Shown here piece after piece: positions 54,580 through 62,453 of a stretch of DNA of 64,000 nt. Below the pieces are notes generated by a model, which did not search any database, was not told the origin of the DNA, and saw only the letters and a list, made by a program, of their open reading frames with translations. Source of the DNA: Lachnospiraceae bacterium (GTDB lineage Bacteria > Bacillota > Clostridia > Lachnospirales > Lachnospiraceae); the NCBI GenBank assembly GCA_015057325.1, contig SVEQ01000011.1, positions 32,361 through 96,360 of the forward strand, read 5' to 3'. The position numbers and the translations under genes were made by a program. The stretch's first letter is position 1. Each line of letters begins with the position of its first letter.

Positions 54580-55662
54580 TTACCGGCTTTCTCTTCTCTT
54601 TTTTCTTCTCACACGATTAATGTGTCTTTCAAAGTCACCATTTCTGATTAATTCTGCAATCAGAAGTTGTTCATATGTTGGTACGGTACATGAGTAAAAA
54701 CCAAGCTTATCATCAAACCTTTGAACCAGCTGTTTTGGCAACACCATATATCCTACTCTAAGTGATCCCGAAATAGTTTTCGAAAAAGTATTCATATAAA
54801 TTACATTATCTTGATCAGATAGTGCAAACATGGTATCTTCAGGCTTTCTGGAGACAGAGAATTCGGACTCAAAGTCGTCTTCTATTATGTAACGATCCGC
54901 TTGTTTTGCCCATCTAATATACTCATGTTTCTTTGACGCTGTTGCAGTAATTCCTGACGGAAAACTTCTATAAGGTGACACATGCAAAATATCCGCATTT
55001 GTTGAAGTTAATGCATCACTCTCTATTCCACTCTCCCCTAACGGCAGTTTTTCAACATAAACGCCTGCCGCTTTATATACCCTTTCTATTTTTTCATAGG
55101 ACGGATCCTCCAATGCAAAAACAGTATCATTTTCAAAAAGACCTACAATCAAATTATATAAATATTCTGCACCAGATCCTACAATAATCTGTTCAATATC
55201 CGCGTAAACACTTCGATTACGTCCCAGATATTTTCGTATTTCGTCCCGCAGTTCGACACATCCTTTATTCGGCGATTTTTCAAAAACCTGTTCTTCATAA
55301 TCAGTCAATATCCGCCTCATAGTCTTAGCTAACACAGAAAAAGGAAATGATAACTCCGTCATCATAAATCCCTGATGAGCGTATGGGAGCATTTCTTTTT
55401 CTGAACGTACAAAGCCATCATCTTCGCGAAAGGAAACGAAATATCCGCTCCGTTCTCTTGATTCTACATATCCTTCATCGCATAACAACTCGTATGCATG
55501 CTTAACGGTAATAATACTGACTTTCATTTCTTCAGCCATAACTCTTTTTGAAGGAAGCCTGTGACCATACGGATATATTCCATTAACAATATCATTTTTT
55601 AAGTGGTCATATAACTGAATATATAGGGGATTTGAATTATTGTTTGTGATTGATTTCTTCAT
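54580..55662 (-). CDS. pdxR: MocR/PdxR-type regulator, short at the C-terminus
   Basis: A 360-residue regulator. The N-terminal GntR winged helix ([44 protein letters not shown]) is fused to a class I aminotransferase-like PLP domain. The PLP lysine is in [19 protein letters not shown], and [10 protein letters not shown] is conserved. Usual MocR proteins have about 450-490 residues; this one stops after [12 protein letters not shown], where the C-terminal small domain would follow. Divergent pdxS-pdxT make it a PLP-sensing activator by analogy with PdxR. Whether it can still respond to PLP is open. Confidence 0.85.
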   Translation of the reverse strand: MKKSITNNNSNPLYIQLYDHLKNDIVNGIYPYGHRLPSKRVMAEEMKVSIITVKHAYELLCDEGYVESRERSGYFVSFREDDGFVRSEKEMLPYAHQGFMMTELSFPFSVLAKTMRRILTDYEEQVFEKSPNKGCVELRDEIRKYLGRNRSVYADIEQIIVGSGAEYLYNLIVGLFENDTVFALEDPSYEKIERVYKAAGVYVEKLPLGESGIESDALTSTNADILHVSPYRSFPSGITATASKKHEYIRWAKQADRYIIEDDFESEFSVSRKPEDTMFALSDQDNVIYMNTFSKTISGSLRVGYMVLPKQLVQRFDDKLGFYSCTVPTYEQLLIAELIRNGDFERHINRVRRKKRRESR

Positions 55663-55686
55663 CTGGTTATATAATATTCTCCTATT

Positions 55687-55708
55687 TTGGATATTTTAAT
55701 ATATCCAA
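55687..55708. promoter_or_regulatory. Operator-like palindrome between pdxR and pdxS
   Basis: TTGGATAT (55687-55694) and ATATCCAA (55701-55708) form an 8-bp-arm palindrome midway between the divergent genes. It is the best candidate for PdxR binding. The pdxS -10 is probably TACTAT at 55712-55717. Confidence 0.6.
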
Positions 55709-55751
55709 TTCTACTATAGAATACCCAAAAAAACAAGGGAGGATTATCACT

Positions 55752-56627
55752 ATGTCAGATAACCGATATGAATTGAACAAAAATCTCGCACAAATGTTAA
55801 AGGGTGGCGTCATTATGGATGTTACAACACCGGAGCAGGCAAAAATTGCTGAAAGTGCAGGTGCATGCGCTGTTATGGCGTTGGAACGCATTCCTGCAGA
55901 TATACGAGCTGCAGGCGGAGTATCGCGTATGAGTGACCCTGCTATGATAAATGGAATCCAGGAAGCAGTATCCATACCCGTCATGGCAAAATGTAGAATA
56001 GGTCACTTTGCAGAAGCGCAGATTCTTCAAGCAATCGAAATTGACTATATCGACGAATCGGAAGTCCTTTCGCCGGCAGATGACCTATATCATATAAACA
56101 AACGCGACTTTGAGGTTCCATTTGTCTGCGGAGCAAGAGATCTTGGTGAGGCACTTAGAAGAATAAATGAAGGAGCTTCAATGATAAGAACAAAAGGAGA
56201 ACCGGGCACAGGAGATATTGTTCAGGCAGTTCGCCACATGAGACGCATGCAATCAGAAATCTCACGTGTGGCATCAATGCGAGAAGATGAATTATTTGAG
56301 GCAGCCAAAGAATACAGAGTACCATTTGAACTAATACAATTTGTTCATAACAACAAAAAATTACCTGTAGTTAATTTTGCAGCCGGAGGTGTAGCCACAC
56401 CTGCAGACGCCGCACTTATGATGCAACTCGGTGCAGAAGGCGTATTTGTCGGTTCAGGAATATTCAAATCCGGTGATCCCGAAAAACGTGCCGCTGCAAT
56501 CGTAAAAGCAGTCACAAACTATAACGACTCTGCCCTTCTTGCAGATTTATCGAAAAATCTTGGAGAAGCTATGGTCGGAATTAATGAAAACGAAATACAG
56601 CAGATCATGGAAGAAAGGGGAAAATAA
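55752..56627 (+). CDS. pdxS: PLP synthase subunit PdxS
   Basis: A 291-residue TIM-barrel enzyme that makes pyridoxal phosphate from ribose 5-phosphate, glyceraldehyde 3-phosphate and PdxT-derived ammonia. [56 protein letters not shown] (catalytic Lys), [13 protein letters not shown] and [20 protein letters not shown] are near-invariant. ATG 55752 has GGGAGG upstream; the longer frame runs through the regulator promoter region and is rejected. Forms a 12+12 complex with PdxT. Confidence 0.97.
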   Translation: MSDNRYELNKNLAQMLKGGVIMDVTTPEQAKIAESAGACAVMALERIPADIRAAGGVSRMSDPAMINGIQEAVSIPVMAKCRIGHFAEAQILQAIEIDYIDESEVLSPADDLYHINKRDFEVPFVCGARDLGEALRRINEGASMIRTKGEPGTGDIVQAVRHMRRMQSEISRVASMREDELFEAAKEYRVPFELIQFVHNNKKLPVVNFAAGGVATPADAALMMQLGAEGVFVGSGIFKSGDPEKRAAAIVKAVTNYNDSALLADLSKNLGEAMVGINENEIQQIMEERGK

Positions 56628-56628
56628 T

Positions 56629-57189
56629 ATGAGAATCGGTATACTTGCCGTTCAAGGAGCCTTCGAAGAACATCAGTCTGTTTTACAGTCACTAGGTGCA
56701 GAAACTATTCTCCTAAGACAGAAATCAGATATAAAAGATTTGGACGGTTTGGTTCTTCCCGGTGGAGAAAGCACGGTACAAGGTAAACTCTTGCAGGATC
56801 TGGACATGCTTAAGCCGTTGAAAGATTTGATAAATAACGACATACCTGTTCTTGCCACATGCGCAGGGTTGATTCTTTTGGCCGAGAAAATCAGTAATGA
56901 TGATAATACGTGGTTCGGAACTCTTCCTGTTCTTGTAAAACGAAACGCCTACGGAAGACAACTCGGAAGTTTTTATCACAAAGGTGATGTTGGAAACATA
57001 TCAGACTTCAACATGACATTTATACGAGCGCCATATATTGTTTCAGCCTCAGATAACACCCGGGTTCTTGCAACTGTCAATAATCATATAGTAGGTGTAC
57101 AGTACAAAAATCAGATTGGGCTTGCGTTCCATCCGGAACTTGAAAAAGACAAACGTATTCATCGGTATTTTTTGAGTACAATTAAATAA
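56629..57189 (+). CDS. pdxT: PLP synthase glutaminase subunit PdxT
   Basis: A 186-residue class I glutaminase that supplies ammonia to PdxS. MRIGILAVQGAFEEH, LVLPGGESTVQGKL, the nucleophile Cys in ATCAGLILLA and the His/Glu pair in AFHPELEKD are visible. ATG 56629 overlaps the end of pdxS closely (AAAGGGG upstream), so the two are coupled. Together with the salvage kinase and transporter at 2.3-3.7 kb, the cell has both routes to PLP. Confidence 0.96.
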   Translation: MRIGILAVQGAFEEHQSVLQSLGAETILLRQKSDIKDLDGLVLPGGESTVQGKLLQDLDMLKPLKDLINNDIPVLATCAGLILLAEKISNDDNTWFGTLPVLVKRNAYGRQLGSFYHKGDVGNISDFNMTFIRAPYIVSASDNTRVLATVNNHIVGVQYKNQIGLAFHPELEKDKRIHRYFLSTIK

Positions 57190-57201
57190 TTAAGATCTAT
57201 T

Positions 57202-57247
57202 AAATGATTCTCTTTAAATAAGCCTAATTATTTGAAGGGAATCATTT
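57202..57247 (+). terminator. Hairpin after pdxT
   Basis: AAATGATTC (57202-57210) pairs with GAATCATTT (57239-57247), with further inner pairing of CTT/AAG and AAATAA/TTATTT. No T-run, so it may be a weak terminator or a processing site. Confidence 0.5.
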
Positions 57248-57338
57248 ACCCACTGTTTATTTTCTAATTCATAAGCCTTATGATAACCGCACAAAATACC
57301 TGCAAAAGACATATCATCTAAGAACAATTCCTCACTTC

Positions 57339-57734
57339 CTAATGTGGCAATCCGAACATAATCGCATATACCACAAAAGATATTACATCGATCAAAACAA
57401 TAACTGCCACAACAATACCCGCAATCTTTAGCCCCTTTCTTGCTTTTGCCTTATTATTATCGGTCAACACGTGTTCTTTAATATCGCTGTAAAGCTCTGA
57501 CTTTACAACCTGTTCTGATACATCCGACTGTTTTGGTGTTTCTCCCTTTACGAGTTCATCTAATGAAATTTCGAACAAATCACTGATTGCTATTAACTTT
57601 TCCATATCAGGAGCAGATTCACCTACTTCCCATTTTGAAACTGTCTGTCTTGAAACATTTAAACGACTTGCCAGTTCCTCTTGTGAGAATCCTTTTTGTT
57701 TTCGTAATTCATACAACTTATTATTAAACTCCAT
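57339..57734 (-). CDS. XRE-family regulator with membrane helix
   Basis: A 131-residue protein with an N-terminal HTH (LYELRKQKGFSQEELASRLNVSRQTVSKWEVGE), a linker and one C-terminal membrane helix (LKIAGIVVAVIVLIDVISFVVYAIMFG). This build is common in Firmicutes beside exported or membrane enzymes. It starts at the stop of the CPBP protease gene, so the pair is one operon, and it may regulate that gene in response to the envelope. Confidence 0.85.
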   Translation of the reverse strand: MEFNNKLYELRKQKGFSQEELASRLNVSRQTVSKWEVGESAPDMEKLIAISDLFEISLDELVKGETPKQSDVSEQVVKSELYSDIKEHVLTDNNKAKARKGLKIAGIVVAVIVLIDVISFVVYAIMFGLPH

Positions 57735-57736
57735 AT

Positions 57737-58675
57737 TCACACCTGCCCCTCTTTCATATTGTTATCTCTTCGAGCAATACCATAGCCTATTACCAATGCC
57801 ACTGATAATACTACCGCAGTGATAACACTTGCTTCTATACCATACATTCCACCATTTAAAATGTTACTGCCAACTGAATGCATATCAAATATTGCTGCCG
57901 TTTTGGCTTCATTTCCACTCAAATTAAGTCCCATAATATTGCAAAGAACAAAATTCCAAATTGAATGAATACCACAAGCCGCCCAAAGACTCTTAAACTT
58001 AAGCGTAAGGAACGAGAAAATCAACGATATCAAAATAAGATTGACTATCGCAACAATTATAATATCAACGCTTGCTCCCGACATATTGCCAAGATGAGGA
58101 ATTATAAATAAAACTGTACTTACGCCTACCGCAACAGGAATAGATGCCTTGTCTTTAAGAAGTTGTAATACAACACCTCTGCAAAGCACTTCTTCCATTG
58201 CTCCCTGACAAACAAATGCAAACAGCATGAGAATAATGAATACATAATCGATGTTATTGAATACGCCTTTATAAGTTATCGCACCTGTTAATACAACTAA
58301 AATAGCAGAAACTACCACAAGCACAACCCCTGCAATCGCACCAATAAGGTAACTTCCAACCTTCTTGTTAAACCCAATCTGTTCCAAGGTCTTTTTTTGA
58401 AACAGTTTCCAATAAAGAAGAACTATTCCTACCATAAGACCATATCCGAAATACATTATCAAAGTTATTGTGTTGGGTGAAAACATTTCTCCTTTTAACG
58501 GGTTCTTACCGCAAGCAAAATGCAAAGCTATCACAACTGCTTCACCAATTAGTTCCGAGCCAAACTTTACAAACCAGAAAATTATGAATACTTTAATAAC
58601 GTAAAGTGGCACCGGCATTTCGGTACGATTATTTAATGGACTAATGTTTTTTAATAATTGTTTAATCTTACTCAT
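57737..58675 (-). CDS. CPBP family intramembrane metalloprotease
   Basis: A 312-residue protein with about eight helices. CQGAMEEVLCRGVVLQLL carries the EExxxR motif, FIIPHLGN the first His, and AACGIHSIWNFVLC the second, as in CAAX/Abi proteases. Roles range from bacteriocin immunity to processing of membrane peptides. ATG 58675 follows AGGAGG by eleven bases; a TTG three codons before it is too close to that site. Downstream XRE gene overlaps. Confidence 0.88.
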   Translation of the reverse strand: MSKIKQLLKNISPLNNRTEMPVPLYVIKVFIIFWFVKFGSELIGEAVVIALHFACGKNPLKGEMFSPNTITLIMYFGYGLMVGIVLLYWKLFQKKTLEQIGFNKKVGSYLIGAIAGVVLVVVSAILVVLTGAITYKGVFNNIDYVFIILMLFAFVCQGAMEEVLCRGVVLQLLKDKASIPVAVGVSTVLFIIPHLGNMSGASVDIIIVAIVNLILISLIFSFLTLKFKSLWAACGIHSIWNFVLCNIMGLNLSGNEAKTAAIFDMHSVGSNILNGGMYGIEASVITAVVLSVALVIGYGIARRDNNMKEGQV

Positions 58676-59017
58676 GATCAACAATACCTCCTAAAAGTTT
58701 TGTTGAGTCAATCGTAATATTTTGACCTAAAAAACACCACCAATTAGCCTTTGCAATCTGTCAACCGCACTTAACATTCCTGTAAAATGCCGTTGCAATG
58801 CCCTATTTTACGTACAATTTCCGTTTTTTTACTTGGGCTCTACTATATGACAATATACCACATTTACCCTAATATGTCAGTAATCAAAACTTTGGATGAT
58901 TGGATTAACCATCTGCTTTGTGATAGGTTTTGCTTATAGCACACCATAACAATAACATATTTTACATTTCAAACTCCAAAACGTATGATATACCTATAAA
59001 ACAAAGGGGGATTAAAA
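58676..59017. other. Intergenic region with divergent promoters
   Basis: Minus-strand promoter for the protease operon: CTGACA (58875-58880), 17 bp ending ATGTGG, TATATT (58852-58857), leaving a leader of about 170 nt. Plus-strand promoter for the SGNH gene: TTTACA (58961-58966), 17 bp, TATGAT (58984-58989). No ORF with a ribosome site is seen in the remainder. Confidence 0.65.
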
Positions 59018-59641
59018 ATGAAAGAGATATTATGTTTTGGAGATTCAAACACATACGGTTTAATTCCAAACACACAAAGCAGATACTGTTGGGGCACTCG
59101 TTGGACCAGCATTTTAAATGAGAAACTAGGTCTTAATGAATATAGAATCATAGAGGAAGGACTTTGCGGAAGAACAACAATATTTGACGATCCATTAAGA
59201 GAGCATCGAAACGCTTCTAAGTTTCTTCCCGCAGTTCTTGAAACAAACAAAGGTATCGATACAATTATTCTTATGTTAGGTACTAACGACTGCAAGACAG
59301 TCTATAATGCCACATCAGAAATAATAGGTAAGGGCATAGAAAAACTCCTTGGAATAATCAGGAACTACTCCAAAGAGTCAAAAATACTTCTTATATCACC
59401 CATCCACTTTGGCGAAAAAGTCTGGCATAAAGAATATGATCCGGAATTCTCAAAAGACTCAATCACCGTTAATGAAGGTCTTGCCAAAGTATATAGTCAG
59501 ATTGCAACAAAACAGGGTGTCCTCTTTCTCGATGCATCTCTCTACGCAAATCCAAGCGAAGCGGACCACGAACATTTAAATGAGCAAGGACACATTGCAC
59601 TTGCCAATGCCATATATGAAAAGTTGAGATTAGCAAGCTAA
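59018..59641 (+). CDS. SGNH/GDSL-family hydrolase
   Basis: A 207-residue esterase-fold enzyme. Block I FGDSNTYG has the nucleophile Ser10, block III is MLGTNDCK, and block V ADHEHLN gives the catalytic Asp and His. The short cytosolic form without signal peptide resembles arylesterase or acetylxylan esterase relatives. AAAGGGGG precedes the ATG, and the gene has its own promoter. The substrate is unknown. Confidence 0.88.
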   Translation: MKEILCFGDSNTYGLIPNTQSRYCWGTRWTSILNEKLGLNEYRIIEEGLCGRTTIFDDPLREHRNASKFLPAVLETNKGIDTIILMLGTNDCKTVYNATSEIIGKGIEKLLGIIRNYSKESKILLISPIHFGEKVWHKEYDPEFSKDSITVNEGLAKVYSQIATKQGVLFLDASLYANPSEADHEHLNEQGHIALANAIYEKLRLAS

Positions 59642-59668
59642 TCTCAACTTTTTTAAACTTCATTATTT

Positions 59669-60121
59669 CTAATGCACGTAATCCGGATCGATTCGAACCA
59701 TTTGCGCAAGCGCTTTATTTCTGTAATTCAAATCTTCTCGAAGAGTAAAACCCTGTGATTCCCAAAATGCATTCCCGGCATCGTTCTTTTTAAAAGCAAC
59801 AAGAAGTACCTTGTTAATTTCCTCTTCCTTAAGCGCATCAAGAGCAAGGTCAACGAGCTTCTTTCCAATTCCCATTCTTCTGCAATCCGGCGATACACAC
59901 GCATGCTGAATTATTCCTCTTCTTCCATCGTGTCCACAGAGTATGACACCAACTACCTTGTCGTCAAGTACAGCAACATAAGAAGTTGTCGGATTTCGCT
60001 TAAGATATTTCTCAATTCCCTCCCGTGAATCATCCCTATCATTTAATCCATTTCCACATTTAATCCAAAGAGCATACGCAGCTTCATAATCGTCTATTGT
60101 CATAAGTCTGTAATCTAACAT
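59669..60121 (-). CDS. GNAT-family N-acetyltransferase
   Basis: A 150-residue acetyltransferase. IIQHACVSPDCRRMGIGKKLVDLAL is motif A (acetyl-CoA pyrophosphate loop RMGIGK), and NDAGNAFWESQGF is motif B. It acetylates an amine of unknown identity. It converges on the SGNH gene and lies 30 bp downstream of the shikimate kinase gene in the same direction. Confidence 0.88.
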   Translation of the reverse strand: MLDYRLMTIDDYEAAYALWIKCGNGLNDRDDSREGIEKYLKRNPTTSYVAVLDDKVVGVILCGHDGRRGIIQHACVSPDCRRMGIGKKLVDLALDALKEEEINKVLLVAFKKNDAGNAFWESQGFTLREDLNYRNKALAQMVRIDPDYVH

Positions 60122-60151
60122 ATATTCCCCCTATAACTTCCGAGTTAATTG

Positions 60152-60655
60152 CTATTTTTCCAATTCAGCTATAATCGCCTGCACGGTATCTTCTATGCTA
60201 TATCCTTCTTCGCAAATAGTTACATCAGCATATTTTGCATATAGTTTCGAACGGACGTCATACATTTCCTCAATGCTTTCGCCCTCTTTTAGTACAACCC
60301 CACGTTCTTTTACATCTTTCAATCGCTTCATAATCTCATCGTATTCAACCTTCAAATAAACGATATTTGAACTCTTTGCAAAATGTTCCATAGCAGCTTC
60401 ACTGTAAACAGCACTTCCACCGGTTGCTATAACAGTATTTTTCACATTTACACTGCGAAGTGCTTGCTCTTCAACACACAAGAAACCATCAACGCCTTGC
60501 TCTTTTATTATCTGATTCAACTTGGCGTGTTCTCTTTGCTGAATAACAATATCAGTATCTATAAAATCCATTCCAAGTATTTTTGCAAGAATAACTCCAA
60601 CCGTACTTTTGCCGGATGTCGGCATTCCTATCAAAACTATATTATCTTTTTGCAT
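60152..60655 (-). CDS. aroK: Shikimate kinase
   Basis: A 167-residue P-loop kinase that phosphorylates shikimate in aromatic amino acid synthesis. LIGMPTSGKSTVG (Walker A), MDFIDTDIVIQ (shikimate-binding Asp) and IATGGSAVY (Walker B-type) are visible, and the length is typical. It is not near other aro genes. AGGAG precedes the ATG. A broken metallopeptidase fragment lies directly upstream. Confidence 0.86.
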   Translation of the reverse strand: MQKDNIVLIGMPTSGKSTVGVILAKILGMDFIDTDIVIQQREHAKLNQIIKEQGVDGFLCVEEQALRSVNVKNTVIATGGSAVYSEAAMEHFAKSSNIVYLKVEYDEIMKRLKDVKERGVVLKEGESIEEMYDVRSKLYAKYADVTICEEGYSIEDTVQAIIAELEK

Positions 60656-60679
60656 AATTTTTGTTATCTCCTGATGTTT

Positions 60680-60814
60680 TTATCTATCAAAATACAAATC
60701 ATTTATAACCTTAACAGACGCACGTTTAGGTGCTCTGACAATAACTTCTGCGTCTGCCGTTATTTCAATGGATATGGTTTTTCTTTTTGACCTAATTATT
60801 TTTATATCTTCCAT
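60680..60814 (-). pseudogene. N-terminal remnant of a YgjP-like (DUF45) metallopeptidase
   Basis: A 44-codon frame reads MEDIKIIRSKRKTISIEIT, then EVIVRAPKRAS and ends LYFDR. This is the start of the YgjP/DUF45 zinc metallopeptidase family, usually about 230 residues; the HExxH part is absent. The remnant runs to within 25 bp of aroK. A deletion that joined it to aroK is the simplest reading. Confidence 0.65.
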
Positions 60815-60850
60815 CCACAATCAACTTTCTCCGGTCCATCAAGTCCAGAC

Positions 60851-61288
60851 TCATTTGTTTTCTACTGTGGACTTAACATATTTTTTTATATAGTGCATCG
60901 GGGCAAACTTTATTACACCAATAATCCAAAAAGCCACTATAATCAGCGGAAAATCAAAACTGAACTTTAGCGCAAAAATATTACTTAATATAAACTCTCC
61001 AATGACTAATAATAAATACACTATAGGACAAAGCAATATAAAACATTCTGCAAAATGGTATCTTAGTGAACGTGCATCCTTCAAAAAAATATAATTTTCC
61101 TCTAACACTATTTTGCATCTGTACGGCAGACCATGAAAACCGGTACCTGAACGATAACGAACATACAATTCTCCATTTTCTTTGACTATTTCTGTATATC
61201 CGAATACTCCTGCATGCTTCCTTCCAAGATTTACCGCGGCCTCTAAATTTCTTTGTGCACGCATTGTATCATCACATTTTATTTTCAT
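60851..61288 (-). CDS. Membrane protein of unknown function
   Basis: A 145-residue protein. A basic N-terminal region with YRSGTGFHGLPYRCKIVLEE is followed by two to three helices (FILLCPIVYLLLVIGEFIL, FPLIIVAFWIIGVIKF) and a basic tail. No family recognised. Weak ribosome site (GTGAGGATT). Alone between a remnant and the DUF3592 gene. Confidence 0.58.
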   Translation of the reverse strand: MKIKCDDTMRAQRNLEAAVNLGRKHAGVFGYTEIVKENGELYVRYRSGTGFHGLPYRCKIVLEENYIFLKDARSLRYHFAECFILLCPIVYLLLVIGEFILSNIFALKFSFDFPLIIVAFWIIGVIKFAPMHYIKKYVKSTVENK

Positions 61289-61358
61289 ATTTAATCCTCA
61301 CATAGTTTTTATAAATCATTTATCACAAGCCATATAACGTTTGTACCAGCTTTTTTAT

Positions 61359-61877
61359 TCATCGTTTCTTTTTCCGTGATTTATGATTATCAATAAAAAA
61401 ATATATTCCTATGATAATAAGCACTGTAGATATGGCAAGTGGAATGTTATACCTATTTTCTGCCGGAAGATATCTACTTGTAAGCCAGTCTTTTCTTGCT
61501 GCATATGCCTCATCAGGATCATCTTTCATATAGTAAATCCTTAGTGTTTCACCTACATCGATATTCTCGTATGCATATGAATAATCCCAGAAAACATAAG
61601 CGCGATTTTCACCTTCAGGCACATATTCGACCTTTATCTCATAATCGTATGCTGGTCTTCCATAACCTCCAAACGGGTATGTTTTATGCTCTTTAGCCTT
61701 TATCACAACCCCATCCGTATATTCATAAAGCCTTGCTTTAGATCCTCCTATAAAACGGCAAATCAAATTTACAGAAATGATAAGTATGGCTATAATCAAA
61801 AAGCCAAAACCCATCAATAAGTTTACCTTGTGTTCAAGTGCCTCTGATTTATCTTGTATGTATTCTTTTTTGCTCAT
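61359..61877 (-). CDS. DUF3592-like membrane protein
   Basis: A 172-residue protein with two helices (about 18-42 and 145-165) enclosing a beta-rich extracytoplasmic domain: TDGVVIKAKEHKTYPFGG, DYEIKVEYVPEG and IDVGETLRIYYMKDDPDEAY. This is the DUF3592 pattern, of unknown function. The ATG at 61877 follows GTGGAG; the longer frame includes that site. Its promoter resembles that of the gene at 49346. Confidence 0.7.
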   Translation of the reverse strand: MSKKEYIQDKSEALEHKVNLLMGFGFLIIAILIISVNLICRFIGGSKARLYEYTDGVVIKAKEHKTYPFGGYGRPAYDYEIKVEYVPEGENRAYVFWDYSYAYENIDVGETLRIYYMKDDPDEAYAARKDWLTSRYLPAENRYNIPLAISTVLIIIGIYFFIDNHKSRKKKR

Positions 61878-61913
61878 ATTTAACTCCACAAACTACGGCT
61901 TTTCACTTTTTAT

Positions 61914-61942
61914 AATATACCACATTTCCTTACATCTGTCTG
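61914..61942 (-). promoter_or_regulatory. Promoter of the DUF3592-like gene
   Basis: On the minus strand CAGACA (61937-61942), 17 bp ending ATGTGG, TATATT (61914-61919). It closely resembles the promoter at 49916-49944, next to the intact copy of the surface protein. Confidence 0.65.
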
Positions 61943-61964
61943 CAATTGACATATAAAAAAAGCA

Positions 61965-61990
61965 GGAACAGTATCAACCAATACCATTCC
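61965..61990 (-). terminator. Terminator behind a gene remnant
   Basis: GGAACAGTAT (61965-61974) pairs with ATACCATTCC (61981-61990), followed by seven Ts on the minus strand. It is a relative of the terminator at 50001-50034. Confidence 0.65.
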
Positions 61991-62000
61991 TTCCTGTGAT

Positions 62001-62130
62001 TTATGCTTTCTTAATTTTCTGCTTCTTTACCTTAACTCCAACCTTTTTAAGAATCTTTGTATAAGCTTTAAGTTTGCTCTTTGGCGCATTAACAACGGCT
62101 TTCTTGTTAATGTTCTAAAATGCATTCGCC
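62001..62130 (-). pseudogene. Remnant of the C-terminus of a leucine-rich surface protein
   Basis: The frame reads ANAF, stop (TAG), NINKKAVVNAPKSKLKAYTK and ends KQKIKKA. It matches the last 40 residues of the protein at 50041-52053 nearly word for word, with TAG in place of its AAG. Nothing of the upstream protein remains. Confidence 0.8.
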
Positions 62131-62133
62131 TTA

Positions 62134-62289
62134 TTATTTAACTACTGCCTTTACTCCGATATTCTTCTTTGTAAAGATCTTCTTATACTTCTTAAAAGAA
62201 AGAAGAGGACTAAAAACCTCTTCTTTTTTTATCTAATTATTGATATTAACAACAACTGCCTTGTCACTAATAGCATCATAAACTTTTGC
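62134..62289 (-). pseudogene. Second decayed copy of the same C-terminal module
   Basis: In one frame: AKVYDAISDKAVVVNINN, stop (TAG), a stretch with FSPLLS, then FKKYKKIFTKKNIGVKAVVK and stop. It follows the KAVV-V...KxYxKI...GV pattern of the surface protein tail, more diverged than the first copy. A hairpin at 62200-62225 lies inside the frame. Confidence 0.55.
62200..62230 (+). terminator. Terminator-like hairpin inside the remnant region
   Basis: AAGAAGAGG (62200-62208) pairs with CCTCTTCTT (62217-62225), followed on the plus strand by a T-run to 62230; the minus strand also ends T-rich. It may work in both directions. Confidence 0.6.
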
Positions 62290-62364
62290 TTATTTATACT
62301 TATATCACAACCGTTATATCATAAGTGTAATAAGTTATATATTATACCTACCAAAATCATCCGC

Positions 62365-62416
62365 TTGATTTTTGCTTCTGCTCATATTATAATGCAATAT
62401 ATCGAACATTTGTTCT
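62365..62416 (+). promoter_or_regulatory. SOS promoter with LexA box
   Basis: TTGATT (62365-62370), 17 bp, TATAAT (62388-62393) is followed by CGAACATTTGTTCT (62403-62416), one base from the Gram-positive LexA/DinR consensus CGAAC-N4-GTTCG. It controls the polymerase gene downstream. Confidence 0.8.
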
Positions 62417-62453
62417 TGTTGTAAGGTATGACTTGAAAGGAAGTTGATTGGTT

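Noticed and set aside
55650..55751. N-terminal extension of PdxS
   Set aside because: It crosses the palindrome and promoter between pdxR and pdxS; GGGAGG precedes the internal ATG.
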